Below, piece by piece: positions 20,208 through 31,900 of a stretch of 64,000 bases of DNA. The translations under genes and the position numbers were made by a program. The notes below the pieces were generated by a model. It was not told where the DNA came from and did not search any database. It was given only the letters and a program-made list of their open reading frames with translations. Each line of letters opens with the position of its first letter. Position 1 is the first letter of the stretch. The DNA is from Fagopyrum homotropicum. Taxonomy: Eukaryota; Streptophyta; Magnoliopsida; Caryophyllales; Polygonaceae. Where the stretch lies: positions 33,061,001 to 33,125,000 of the forward strand of contig BSWB01000003.1 of NCBI GenBank assembly GCA_033239125.1, written 5' to 3'.

Positions 20208-20430
20208 AAATAGGTTTTTTTCTCTCTTCTTGATTCTTGCCGATTTGGTTCGTTTTTGTTAGAGATTTTTAGGAAGAACTGATTGAGATTGGAAGAAATT
20301 AGATTAGGACTGTCTGTTGTGGAGATTGATTGCTGATTTGCTGAGATTTGTGATTTTCTAAGACGAATCACAGTCTCTGGAGGAATTACGGCTGTGGTTT
20401 CCATAAGAACAGCCCGTAATTTTCAACAGA

Positions 20431-21999
20431 ATGGACTTTGTAAGGAGAGTTTCGGGGAGGATCAAAGAGAAGAAGAATGATCAGAATAAGAAAAGGAAGG
20501 GTAATCCCTCCTCCTCCTCATCCTCTAGGGCACCACCACCCTCTTCCCCTTCACCTCCATCCTCACCTTCACCTCCATCCTCACCTCCTCACCCTAGAAT
20601 CCCGACCATACACGACGATCATCTCGATGCACTCGAGAGGATCAAGGAGAGGCCAGTAATTGGCCCTAGATACTTGTTGTTGGAGGATCTAGCTCCTCTC
20701 AACATCGTTGATGATCTTACTTGGCTCTTGGATAGAGCCGGACTTATTGTCTTCTCGGCTATCCGAGAAGACGCCTATGAGGAGATTACACGGGAGGTTG
20801 TGACATCTTTTGAGCACAGCCATGTAGACAGGACCGTCTCTTTCCGTCTCATGGAAAGAGACTACCATTTGAGCATCCGTGAGTTTGGGACCATTTTCGG
20901 GTTTCAGGAGACCTTTAACCGTCACTTTCCTAGTGGCGTTTACGCCAAGGATTTGTGGGAGGAGGTAGCGATGATTTACGCTAGCGAGGACCGCTGGCAG
21001 CCCGCTGACACCAAGGCTAGGTTGATGTACCACCTAGCCTTGAAGATTGCTCATCGTGTTCTTTCGGAGTGTCTCTTCCCTAGGACGGAGACGCCCCAAA
21101 AGATCAAGACGGACGAGCTCTTTTTACTCTACTCCATGTTGTATGGATGCCGTGCTGATTGTGCTACTCTCTTGGCTGCTACTATGAGCAAGCTCAAGAA
21201 TAAGAAGAAGGGCAACATAGGATATGGTGGGATAGTTACCCACATTGCTAGGAGCTTTGGTGTTGATTTTTCTGCTTGCACCCGTATACCGGCCGTACCT
21301 TTAGGGCTACATGCTTTCATGACTAGGGGTCTCATTTTCCCCACACATAGAGGTCCGCCTTATGCGGGCATGCCATGGGAGAGCAGGACGGGTAGGGGTA
21401 TAGAGTGGCTACCGGAGTACTCCATTATGGCAAGATGCCATAATTGGAAGGAGACGTTCGCTGCCATGCATGCGAACAGGATAGCAGCTCCCCCATATGT
21501 CCCACCGCCAATTGTTGAGGAGGAGATGGGAGATCAGTTTGAGGGCGGAGGAGGAGCTGAGGAGGAGTTTGGCACGTTTCCGGATCAGCCGGAGGCGGCC
21601 CCCGATGCACCTAGACGTTCTCCACGTCCAGCTAGAGATTCAGGCTCGTCTTCTCGCCGCGCTAGCATGAGTGAGAGGCCTACGTGGATGACCACACCTC
21701 CTACATGGTATGGCGTTCCCCCTCCTTGGTCTACAGAGCAGACAGCAGCACCAGCACCACCACCAGCACCATCCGATGCTCCTGCATGGTATAGTCAGGC
21801 CCCGGGATGGTACGAGCAGATGCCGGATTAGGCTACCGGACTTTCAGAGAGAGTAGGAGCATTGGAGATCCGAGCCGATGCTAGAGACGGACGCCTAGAC
21901 GACCTCGACCACATGATGAGAGACGTCTACCGCCAGCAGTTTGGGCGGTTCTATGATCCTAGCTTCTCTCCATTCCCGCCTCCACCAGCGCCGCAGTGA
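20431..21999 (+). pseudogene. Element II ORF1, Athila ORF1-family protein (522 codons, one nonsense codon)
   Basis: It starts MDFVRRVSGRIKEKK, with a basic N-terminus followed by a Ser/Pro-rich linker (about residues 28-55). A conserved globular region spans about 60-340 (LNIVDDLTWLLDRAGLIVFS, YEEITREVVTSFEHSH, PADCATLLAATMSKLK-type words). A Pro/Trp/Tyr-rich tail follows (PTWYGVPPPW, APGWYEQMPDW), then a heptad-like end (LSERVGALEIRAD ... DLDHMMRDVY). TAG at 21829 replaces the Trp codon of PDWATGL; the frame then stays open to TGA 21997-21999. The position after pol is that of the env-like ORF of Athila, but I see no signal peptide or membrane segment. Function is unknown. Confidence 0.85.
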
Positions 22000-22090
22000 T
22001 GAGGATTTGATGATTGACCGTTCGCTTTAGACATTCCACCACCACTTTGTGAGTTTCTTTTTCTTTTCTTCTTTTCTTTCTTTCTTTTGA

Positions 22091-22128
22091 ACATTAGGGA
22101 CAATGTTCGTCCTAAGTATGGGGTGGGA
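22091..22128 (+). other. Internal PPT-like block (element II)
   Basis: ATTAGGGACAATGTTCG and CCTAAGTATGGGGTGGGA lie about 95 bp after ORF1 and about 1.24 kb before the terminal PPT. Confidence 0.65.
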
Positions 22129-22694
22129 TGTACTAAAAGTTTGTAATAACTCTTACTCACTATGCTTGCTTCTATTCGAGACTATTTGCATGTTCATTAT
22201 ATTGTTGCACGTTTCATTATTGCATTGCATGAAAAAGAACTAGAAAAACCCATAAAAATTGAAAAATTTTGAAAATTTTGTGCTTCTAATGAATTGAGAT
22301 GATTTCTATGATAATCACTACTTGTGAATTGAGTTTGATGACAATTGCATGCTTAAAAGAATAGTGAATTGAAAAGAATTTGAATGAATGAATTTTACCT
22401 CTTTTGCAAGTTTTATAATGTGATGAATATTGTCTAAATCATGTTGAGAAATTGAAGTTGAAATCACACTATAAGTTCTTATACTTCTTGTTGAGATGAT
22501 TAAGGCAATTCGATTTTTCTTTCTTCTTTCTTTGATCATTTTAGCTCCTCATTGAAATATTGACCTCCTTTACCTATCCGGGAATTTGGAGAAGTGAATG
22601 AAAAAGGCATGTTTGATGTGGGAGGGCCATGAGAGCAATTATTTGCAATCAAAAGAATAGAAAGGAATTCTAGGTTTGGGGAAGTTAATCATGA

Positions 22695-22860
22695 TGATGA
22701 GTAACTCGGCACCATTCACATAGCCGGGTGTTTGTGTCTTGCCAAAGTCGGATTGAGCGATATTCCTAGCGGATTATGGTATGTGCGCTAAGGGTTTGAG
22801 GCATCTCATAAAAATTGAGAAACGCCAATCTCCTAGGCTTCGGTTTTTGTGCACCTCTAT
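22695..22860 (+). other. Conserved 3' non-coding block with hairpin (element II)
   Basis: GAGTAACTCGGCACC, AGCCGGGTGTTTGTGTC and TTGCCAAAGTCGGATTGAGC are followed by a hairpin, GGC-AT-CTCA...TGAG-AAAC-GCC, at about 22800-22830. The block is near-identical in V and VI and recognisable in I. No coding frame explains the conservation. Confidence 0.6.
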
Positions 22861-23326
22861 CCATAACTCCAAAAGTAAAGTCGAAAAATGAAAGGAAGAA
22901 GAGCGAAGCTCTAAGTTGAAGTGTTGCGGAAACCGCAAAAGAAGAAGAAGGGTAGTTGTCCACTTTCCCGGATTCATGCACCACATTCCTTAAAAGTTTC
23001 CTTCCCTTTCCACATTCTAGACCTTTTTTTGAAAGTCCTTAAGATCAAAAGAATGTTATATGACTTGGTGATCTAAATTGAAGTTTCTTATGATTGATTT
23101 TGATAATGTTTGAAGGTTATGATGCTTGTTTAGAAGTTTAATTGATTCATCAGTTTTCTTTGCTTTTTACTCTTTGGATAAGTGTATGAAAGTCTTATAA
23201 ACAATTGAAGCAAGGTTTGAGAATGATCTATTCTTTAGAAGGCACATTCCTCCAAAAGAAGTATTGCTTTGAGAAGGTACACATATTTCATCCTAACTTT
23301 TGTTTAAAGCTTTTTGAAAGACCTTG

Positions 23327-23361
23327 CTTAGGGACAAGCAAGTGTTAAGTATGGGGTTATT
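23327..23361 (+). other. Terminal polypurine tract (element II)
   Basis: CTTAGGGACAAGCAAGTG and TAAGTATGGGGTTATT directly precede the 3' LTR start at 23362. This is the expected plus-strand primer site. Confidence 0.75.
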
Positions 23362-25125
23362 TGTTAGCATGAAATATTGTGATATTTTAGGCACGTTTTC
23401 TAAGTGTATTTGATTCATATTGATAGTCTTTGATTTAGCATTGTTGCATTTGTGAGCTAGTTTGCCTATATTGTCAATATGGATGTCTGCACTAGCTTTA
23501 TGTTGATTATAGGTGATTGAGAGTCATTTCCGAACGAAATCGAGCAAAGAAGAGTTGATTGAGTATGTCCATGGATTAAGGGCATTATTAGGAGCAAAAT
23601 GGAGTTCAACTTGAGGAATGCACGAGGCTAGGGAAGAATCACGTTCTTGCCCTAAACCACGCTCTAAAATATGGCCGTACTACAAACCACGTTTAGTTCC
23701 ACGGCCGTGGAACCTTGCAAAAAGAGGCGTGATGCATTCCAGTAACTATTACGGTCGTGGAATCCATGGTTCAAACCGTGATACTTTCCACGCTCTAAAT
23801 TACGGTCGTGGAACCTTCCACGACCGTGATCTTGGCGATCTTTTTCGCCACATTTTGAAGCCACGATCTTTTGAAGATTGGGCCGGGCCGATATTTTATC
23901 TTGCCCTATAAAAAGACGGACGAAGCAAGATTCCGTCATCCCCGCTTAGACGCACTTTTGCGACCTCGCTTTAGACCTTGGCTTACGCCTTTGCTTAGCG
24001 GCACAACCCTCGTTTGGAAGCATTTACATCTCATTGGAGATCGAAGTTCGTGCTTGGGATTTGCCCTAATCTCGCACTTTTGGTGGAGATTGCTATTGAG
24101 AATTCCGGATTGGCGGAAGATCGAAGCTTTTGGAAGATTGTTGCAAGAAGATTTCTCTTCTTGTTTAGGTTCGATTTAGAAGACGGATTGACATCCCGTT
24201 CTTCCTTCTTTCCTAAGATTGTGTTTGTTTGCCTTATTCTGAATCTATTGACAATATTCGTTCTTGATTGTGACTTTGAGATTGGTTTGAAGTTTATTGA
24301 AAGTTTTCGGAAGTCTTCGTCTTTCAATCTTTGAATTTGATATCAACATGACCGTTATTAGCTAAAAACCCTTAACAATTCTAAGGTGAAGGGTTGATAG
24401 TTGTGGCTTAGATGATGATAGATCGATCATAAACAGATTAGACCCTGAGAGTTTGAGAGAATCGTCGACGAACCCTAAATCACGGTTTGATCTTGAGTTC
24501 CACGGCCGTGGAGTCTCAAGATCTACCCGTAATTTCCCTTAAATCTACGAACCTGCTTTTACTTTAATCCAAAGTTAAAGATTTGCTTTAACTTAGTTTA
24601 GGCTTGCCTTGTCTAGGTGGTAGTGAAGCCTCAACAACCTCTACCTCGATTGTGAGTGTCACAACCGTAATCGGTTAAGTTAGTCTTGATCCTTGGATTA
24701 CAAGTTTGGGTATTTGACATTAATTCTTGCCTTTAGAACCTTTCTATATTGAAGCCTCAACAACCTGTATAGAGAGTGTCTTGTAGGTGAGTCATATAAG
24801 GTTTTTGGAACTTCACCGTACGATTACCTTACATTAGTATACCTTTGCATATCTCAACTCTGTCTTTATATCATTAGTATATCTTGAATCGATTGCCACA
24901 GCTGGATACGTGGATCTTTAGGATTGTTGTTTTCCCAATATTTGCAAAAACTCTCATATTCACTCGCTTGATAATCTGCAATTGAATTTGTTCCCACCCA
25001 AATCCCTGTGTTCGATACTCTGGAATTCTTGCTTAACTACGTCGATCCGTACACTGCGGGTTCGCTTGCTTGATTCTAGTTTTATAAATTTAAAGCTTAT
25101 TTGCACACACCTTTAGGGGCCAACA
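23362..25125 (+). repeat. Element II 3' LTR (1,764 bp)
   Basis: It begins TGTTAGCATGAAATATTG and ends GGGGCCAACA. It is co-linear with the 5' LTR without indels, with about 17 substitutions by eye. Palindrome cluster, TATA box (23907) and leader palindrome (about 24489-24523) are all kept. Confidence 0.95.
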
Positions 25126-25584
25126 CCATTGTCTCAAAAATAAGTAAAGGAAAAAGAAAAGAAAGAAAAGATGGAGAAAATATACACTTGAGAGAAGTTG
25201 ATCGAGGACAAAATTGTGGAGTTAGTTCCATTCCCGGATTAGCATCACATAGCCTAAGAAAAATACCCACCTAATCACAACGTTTCTTGGCCTTTTATTT
25301 CATAAGACCTTATGACCTATTTGCATGTTTGTAAGACTTAGTAATCTAGATTGGATATGCTCTTGATCATCTTGACTTCTTCATTTTTACATTTCATGCA
25401 TGCTTTCGAGTTAAGTATAATTGTCTTTCCGTGCCTTCATTTATTCGATACATAATTGCTTGTCCGTTGCCATGAAATATGACTATGAAGGTGATCCAAT
25501 AGTAGAAGCACAAACCCAAAAAGATTTTGCCATTTTTCTGCATACATAAATCATGTCATCTCTTAGTCTATAGTTGGGAATTTG

Positions 25585-25620
25585 CTCGGGGACGAGCAAA
25601 CCTTAAGTATGGGGTATTTT
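25585..25620 (+). other. Terminal polypurine tract (element I)
   Basis: CTCGGGGACGAGCAAACC and TTAAGTATGGGGTATTTT directly precede the LTR start. They are homologous to the internal block at 11045 and to the PPTs of II and V. Confidence 0.75.
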
Positions 25621-27298
25621 TGATAACACGATTTATGACTTAGGTTTAGGTAATCACTTAGATAGATTTCTCACTCATTCATGCATGATCTAGCATTAGT
25701 TCGCGACGTTTGCACTTAAATCATGTATTTTGTCGAGATAGACGTCTATGCGGAATTTTGCTTGCTTTATAGGTATTTTGGGAGATTTAGGAGCTTAATC
25801 GTTGCACTCGAGAGTCACTCCTCGAGATGACACACTTTCGGACTCAGTGGAATGCAAGCTAAGGGCTAAGGAGGACTCATGGAACCTTGCCAACACAAGC
25901 CATGCACCAAATCGAAGCTTAATAAACCAAGGCAACGCTGAAGCACCAAACCACGGTTCACTGAAGGTCCACGGCCGTGGAACCAACCGTGGTTTTTGCC
26001 AGACGGTTGTGACAGCTGTGCCACGATCTCATGGCTCACTCTAGCAAGGTTGTAGTATAAAAGTGGTCCTGCAAGGTTGAGAGAAGGCATCTTGGAGCAG
26101 CCATCCATTATCCTCTATCATCCAATCAAAACACTCTCAACAAGAAGATTCTCTTGGAGAAGCTACCATTGAAGGGGGAAGAAGAGCTCTATTGGAGAAG
26201 AGTAGAAGAACACACCATTGCTAGACTTTGATAGCTTTTGTAGTGAAGAATTTCGGTTGTTATCATGCATGTTTTATGTTTGATGATTTCGATTGTTATC
26301 ATGCATGTTGTAGGCTAAATAGATGCGATTCTAGGGTGAGGAAAGGATGGTTGTGGCTAGGACTATGATAGGATGGACTTAGATTTACCCTTGGATGAGT
26401 CACTCACTTGAACGAAACCTCTGTTAGGGTCCACGGTTTGTTCTTGCCAGTCCACGGCCGTGCACTTGGTAGAACAGCCCGTGATTCTCCCTAGTTCGAT
26501 GGATCTAGCTTTAGATTGTTATAATGTTGAAATCCTAGTGTTTGTTGAGTTAAAACTACCCTAGGGTGACCTAGTGTTAGCAACTAAGTGTTAGAAGAGA
26601 CCTACCCGGTGATTCTTACTCTTAGATTTCAAAGATGACAAACCCTAGGTAGTGGTGAGCCTCATAAGCCGCCATTGGACTAAGTGTGCTAGGCTAGTTG
26701 TTTAGGACTTACCCTTCCGAGACTTACCCGGTGAAGAAAGGTTAGATCCCTAGGTGACAATCCGGTTTGTGTAGAATTCCATTCCTTAGATTCTTAGAGA
26801 CTTACCCGGTGATAAGATCTTAGGAACGGACTAGTGGACCATGAGACCTACCCGGTGATTGATCCCAATCTAGAAACACTCACTCCCAACTCATCATAGT
26901 TAATCCAAGGAATGATTAGATAGCTTGAGTCCTACGCCATAACCGGAACTTCCAACCCCTAGAATCCGCTTTTCTCTTTTGATCTCGTATCCCGTTTTAG
27001 CTTGTTTGTTTGTTTTGATTTGTTGGTTTAGTTGATTGTTCATTTTGCATGATTCGTGATCCTTGATTGATTACCTAAAAACCCAACCAAAAACATTTAG
27101 ATTTTCATTTCTTTATTCCCTTCTCTTTTCTAAAGCTTAGATTTTCACTAGACTTGATCACTAATCAAATCAATCTCACCTTAGTCTTTGTGTTCGACCT
27201 CGGAATACTATCCCTACTACAAACGTCCCGTACACTGCGGGTTCACTAGGAGTTAGGAGAGATATAACGAGTATAAATTTAAAACCTATTGCGTATCA
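25621..27298 (+). repeat. Element I 3' LTR (1,678 bp)
   Basis: It begins TGATAACACGATTTATG and ends TTGCGTATCA, so the ends form the inverted pair TGATA/TATCA. Its sequence differs from the LTRs of II, V and VI and defines a second family, related to element IV. A CCACGGCCGTGG palindrome lies at about 25970, TATAAAAG at 26056-26063, and an imperfect extended palindrome at about 26432-26467. The core contains several ACCCGGTGA words. Confidence 0.9.
26056..26063 (+). promoter_or_regulatory. LTR TATA box (element I)
   Basis: TATAAAAG lies about 75 bp after the palindrome at about 25970, the same order as in the other family. Confidence 0.65.
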
Positions 27299-28073
27299 CA
27301 CACATCCTGAGCGTAACATGAGTAACCATGCCTCCATATCCTATGTTCCCGGCTCTCTTATTTTTCAGTTTACTCATGGTGGAGGCTAGGAGAGTGGCAC
27401 AATCAGCGGGTCTACCATAGAGCATGCAATAGAGGAGAAAGAGCTCATCAGTCTTAATATTTTGGGGGGTCTCGGTCCTAGGAAAGAGACACTCAGAAAG
27501 GACCCTATGAGCTATCTTCAAGGGTAAGTGATAGATGAGCTTAGCCTTGGTGTCGGCCGGTTGCCAACGATCCTCACAAGCATAAATCATGGCAATCTCC
27601 TCCCAAAAGTCCTTAGGGTACACACCACTAGGAAATGTACCATTAAAACTCTCATGGAACCCAAAGAATGCTCCAAACTGAACAATGGAGAACTCGTAGT
27701 CTTGCTCCATTAGCCTAAAAGATACGGTTCGGTTCATGTGGCTATGCTCGAAGGAGGTGACAAACTCCCTAGTGATCTCCTCATAAGCGTCCTCTCTAAT
27801 GGCGGAGAAGACAATCAGTCCGGCTCTATCCAAGACCCAAGTCAAATCATTCACTATGTTTAGAGGCTCAAGCTCCTCAAGGACTAAGTAACAAGGTCCT
27901 ATGACCGGCCTCTTCTCGATTCTTTCTAAAGCTCCTAAGTAATCCTCATGGATGGTTGGGATTTTTGGAGAGGGTGGTGATGGTGGTTGGTTAGGAGGGG
28001 GTTGGGAAGAGGAAGAACCATCTCCCTTTTGCTTCTTATTCCTACTGGGACTTTCTCCTAAACATTTTCTCAA
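27299..28073 (-). CDS. Element III ORF1, 3' truncated by insertion of element I
   Basis: It starts MRKCLGESPSRNKKQK and is open for about 258 codons, through a Ser/Pro-rich linker and the conserved ORF1 region (LNIVNDLTWVLDRAGLIVFS, EEITREFVTSFEHSH, PSGVYPKDFWEEIAM). It ends in GYGGMVTHVTLRM, where the frame runs into the LTR of element I. It is about 70-80% identical by eye to ORF1 of II and V. The gag-pol of the same element is riddled with stops, yet this segment has none, which may reflect later decay or chance. Confidence 0.85.
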
Positions 28074-28294
28074 CGACAGAAAAAATCACGGCATGTTCTT
28101 CCTTTTCCACGGCCGTGGAACTCCCAGAGACCGTGGTTTCTCTCTATTTCACTCAAATCTCAACAAATCCACACCAAACTCAGCAATCACAGTTCTAGGC
28201 TAATTCCAATTCCAATTCTATGCAGTTCTTCTAAATTCTTGCGAAAAAATAGACCCGAATTGACAAAGTAGGGAAAGTAGAGAAAAACCTAGGT

Positions 28295-28315
28295 TTTGGA
28301 TCTTTAAAATCCAAA
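28295..28315 (-). other. ORF1 leader hairpin (element III)
   Basis: On the minus strand TTTGGAT...ATCCAAA sits before CCTAGGTTTTT. Compared with II and V (TTCGGAT...ATCCGAA), one C-G pair is replaced by T-A. Confidence 0.55.
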
Positions 28316-28514
28316 TTCCCTCTACTTAGTGGATTTATCACTTGATTCGTTGCTTGGATCTTGTATAGGATTGAAAATGCTTCACTTTAGGCCAAAGAAT
28401 CGCTTGAATCGGACTTCAAACAAAGAATTGCGAGTTGGGGAAGATTTTCGGTGATTAGGGCGTGGAAAGGGGCGTGGACTTTGGGTTTTGTGGTGTTTTT
28501 GTGAAGGAAGGTGG

Positions 28515-28690
28515 TTTTTATAGTGGCCCGTAATTTTTTTGAAAATCACGGTCACTCAGGGGTTTCCACGGCCGTGGAAATGTACGGAAGCCGTGGTTTT
28601 GATGAATTTTTGCCTATTTTGGAGAATTACGGTCACCTGTTACTTCCACGACCGTGGTTTAGGGCGTGGAAGTCTTTGTTGTGTGCCAAC
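28515..28690 (-). promoter_or_regulatory. Putative internal promoter of ORF1 (element III)
   Basis: On the minus strand a palindrome cluster (CCACGGTCGTGG-type near 28655, TTTCCACGGCCGTGGAAA near 28565) is followed by TATAAAAA (28522-28515), about 450 bp before the ORF1 start. The order and spacing match II and V. A further TTCCACGGCCGTGGAA is at about 28107. Confidence 0.5.
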
Positions 28691-28914
28691 ATCCAAGTTT
28701 CGTCAATTCCTTCCAACTTTTGCATCTTTCCTTTTGCCCAATCCTTATTCCTACATCCAAAAACATAACATACCGGAGGTATCGAGGGAAAAACAAAGAA
28801 AAAACAACTAAACTAAACTATATTAAGAAAGAAAAACAAAAATGATAGTGCAATACCTTGGGTTGCCTCCTATGAAGCGCTTGTTTTGGGTCCGTAGCTA
28901 GACCGTTCCTGTGC

Positions 28915-31900
28915 TTATTTGAGGGCAATCGGTGCGATTTCCTCAACCGGCAGCTCCGGTGAATACTTCATAAGGCGTTGGCCATTAACCTTGAAACTTC
29001 CGCTCTTTTCACCCCATACTTCAACTGTGCCCTGGGGAAAAACACGTTTGATTAGATAAGGTCCAGTCCAACGAGATTTAAGCTTACTTGGAAAGAGATG
29101 AAGTCTTGAATTGAAGAGGAGAACTTGATCTCCTTCTTTGAGATCCTTTGGAATGATATGCTTATCATGCCAACGCTTTGCCCTTTCTTTGTAGATCTTG
29201 TCATTTTCATAGGCGTTCAAGCAGAGTTCTTCAAGCTCATTGAGGTCTAAGAGGCGCTTCTCGCCTGCTTCCTTCATGCCGAAGTTCAACCACTTCACAG
29301 CCCAATACGCCTTTTGTTATAGCTCAACCGGGAGATGACAAGACTTCCCATACACAAGGTTGTATGGTGTTGTACCTATGGGAGTCTTATATGTAGTCTT
29401 ATATCCCCATAATGCATCATCCAACTTCAAAGATCAATCCTTCCTCGTCTTTGAGACCGTCTTCTCAAGGATGCCTTTGATCTCTCTATTCGAAATCTCC
29501 ACTTGTCCACTTGTTTGTGGATGGAAGGGGGTGGCGATCTTGTGAGTCACCCCATACTTAGCTAGTAGAGTTTTGAATTGTCGGGCAATGAAGTGAGAAC
29601 CTCCGTCACTAATGATGGTCCGTGGTGTCCCAAACCTTGGGAAAATAGTTCTATTAAAGAACTTAACTACAACCATGGCATCATTAGTTGGAGAGGCAAT
29701 AGCTTCAACCCATCTCGAAACATAATCTACAGCTAGAAGTATGTATTGATTTCCACAAGATGATGGGAAAGGTCCCATAAAGTCTACTCCCCAAACGTCA
29801 AAGATTTCCACCTCCTGAATGTTATTTAGAGGCATCTCGTTTCTTCTAGAGGTATTTCCTGTTCTTCGACAAGCATCACAACATGAAACAAAGGTTTGCA
29901 CATCCTTAAACAAAGTAGGCCAAAATAATCCAGATTGTAATACCTTAGCGCTAGTTTTATTGAAACTAGCGTGTCCTCCACAAGGTAGTGAATGACAATG
30001 ACAAATGACACTTTGCATTTCTTCTTCCGGCACACATCTCCTAATGATTCCGTCTGGACCTCTCTTGAATAGTAGAGGTTTATTCCAAAAGTATTGCCGG
30101 ACATCCCTAAAGAACTTCTTCATTTGTGCATAGGATAATCCGGGAGGTATTTCCTGACAAACCAAATAGTTAACAAAATCAGCAAACCATGGTTCATTAC
30201 CTCTTGATATCTTGTCGATGCACTCCTCAATGATGTGTAAGTGTTCGTCCAGAAAGAAGTCATCTATAGGTAGATCGTCGTCTTCAATGTGTGGTAGACG
30301 ACTCAAATGATCCGCAACAGAATTTTCCGATCCTTTCTTGTCAAGGATCTCTAGATCGAATTCTTGTAGGAGAAGAATCCATCTAATCAGCCTTGGTTTC
30401 ACATCCTTCTTGGCAAGTAAATACCGAATCGCAGCATGATCCGTGTATACCATCACCTTTGCACCTACAAGATAAGAACGAAACTTTTCAAAGGCATATA
30501 CAATAGCTAAAAATTCCTTTTCAGTTGTGGCGTAGTTGAGCTGCGCTTCGTCTAGCGTCTTGCTAGCATAGTAGATAGCATGGGTTCAACCTTCCTTCTT
30601 TTGTCCTAGCACAGCTCCAACAGCTACGTCACTCACATCACACATAACCTCGAACGGGAGATTCCAGTCCGGAGGTTGGATAATCGGGGCTGAGATGAGA
30701 GCTTCCCGAGTCTTATAGAATGCATCTAAACAATCCTGCGAAAAGTCAAAAACTGCATCCTTCATCAATAGATTAGTAAGCGGTTTTGATATCTTAGAAA
30801 AGTCTTTCATAAAACGTCTATAGAATCCAGCATGTCCTAAAAACTTCTTATCCCCTTCACCGAAGATGGAGGAGGAAGTTTCTCTATGGTCTCTATCTTA
30901 GCCTTGTCTACCTCAATCCCTCTACTAGAGATTAAGTGTCCTAGCACAATACCTTCTTTTACCATGAATTGACACTTCTCCCAATTAAGAACTAGGTTAG
31001 TGTCTTCACACCTTTGCAACACAAGAGAGAGGTTAGATAGACAATTATCAAATGAAGAACCATAAACAGAAAAATCGTCCATAAAAACCTCCATTATCTC
31101 CTCAATGTACTCCGAGAAGATGACCATCATGCACCTTTGAAAGGTGGTTGGGGCGTTGCAAATCCTGAATGGCATCCGTCTATAGACAAACGTCCCCCAT
31201 GGGCGCGTGAACGTGGTCTTCTCTTGATCGTCCGGATGGATCGGAATCTGGAAGAAACCACTATAATCGTCAAGATAACAGAAATATGAATGTTGTGCTA
31301 ACCTCTCAAGCATTTGGTCAATGAATGGTAGCGGGAAGTGATCCTTCCTAGTTGCATTGTTCAGCTTGCGGTAATCAATGCACATCCTCCATCCCATGAC
31401 GGTTCTTGTAGGAATGAGTTCATTGTTCTTGTTTGTTATAACCGTCATTCCTCCTTTCTTTGGAAAAACTTGAACGGGGCTCACCCACTTGCTATCCGAG
31501 ATAGGATAGATGATACATGCGTCAAGTAACTTAAGAATCTCCTTCTTGACAACCTCCTTCATGATCGGATTTAACCGTCTTTGAGGTTGTCTCGAAGGCT
31601 TAAAATCTTCCTCCACTAGGATCTTATGCATGCATAATGATGGTTTAATTCCTACAAGATCCTCTATGGTGTATCCTAAAGCCTTTTTATGCTTCTTTAA
31701 AACAGTCATTAGCTTATCATGCTCATCTTCACTTAAATCGGAACTAACAATTACGGGAAAAGTAGAATTAGTTCCAAGAAATGCATACCGAAGATGTGTG
31801 GGAAGTGGCTTCAATTCCATTGCTATTGATGCTTTTGATGACTCTTGAGGAGTGTCCAATACTTCCTTAGAAGTCTCTAAGGGTGTCGAAGTGGTTGAAG

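Larger units (their letters stand above)
11821..25125 (+). mobile_element. Element II: complete Athila retrotransposon, 13,305 bp
   Basis: It has two LTRs of 1,764 bp, a tRNA-Asp PBS, gag-pol, an ORF1 and a PPT. It is inserted in the 3' non-coding region of element I, which resumes directly after it. The flanking 5-mers are TCATT (left) and CCATT (right), an imperfect target duplication with one mismatch. I count about 17 base differences between the LTRs (about 1%), so the insertion is recent on an evolutionary scale. gag-pol has four nonsense codons and ORF1 has one, so the copy is non-autonomous but little decayed. Confidence 0.95.
25126..27298 (+). mobile_element. Element I, right part (3' non-coding end and 3' LTR)
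   Basis: This continues the 3' non-coding region interrupted at 11820: CCATTGTCTCAAAAATAAG follows on from TTTTGTACACCAATG. It leads to a PPT at about 25585-25620 and the LTR. Sequence of element III ORF1 starts immediately after 27298, so element I is inserted in that ORF. Its left target duplication is outside the window. Confidence 0.9.

Noticed and set aside
20431..21999. True retroviral-type envelope
   Set aside because: Only the position after pol suggests it. No signal peptide, membrane helix, cleavage site or glycoprotein-like cysteine pattern is visible.
22201..23000. Coding potential in the 3' non-coding regions (also 52080-52850 and 63230-63890)
   Set aside because: The short frames on both strands are not maintained between copies. 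The conservation there is in short words and hairpins instead.
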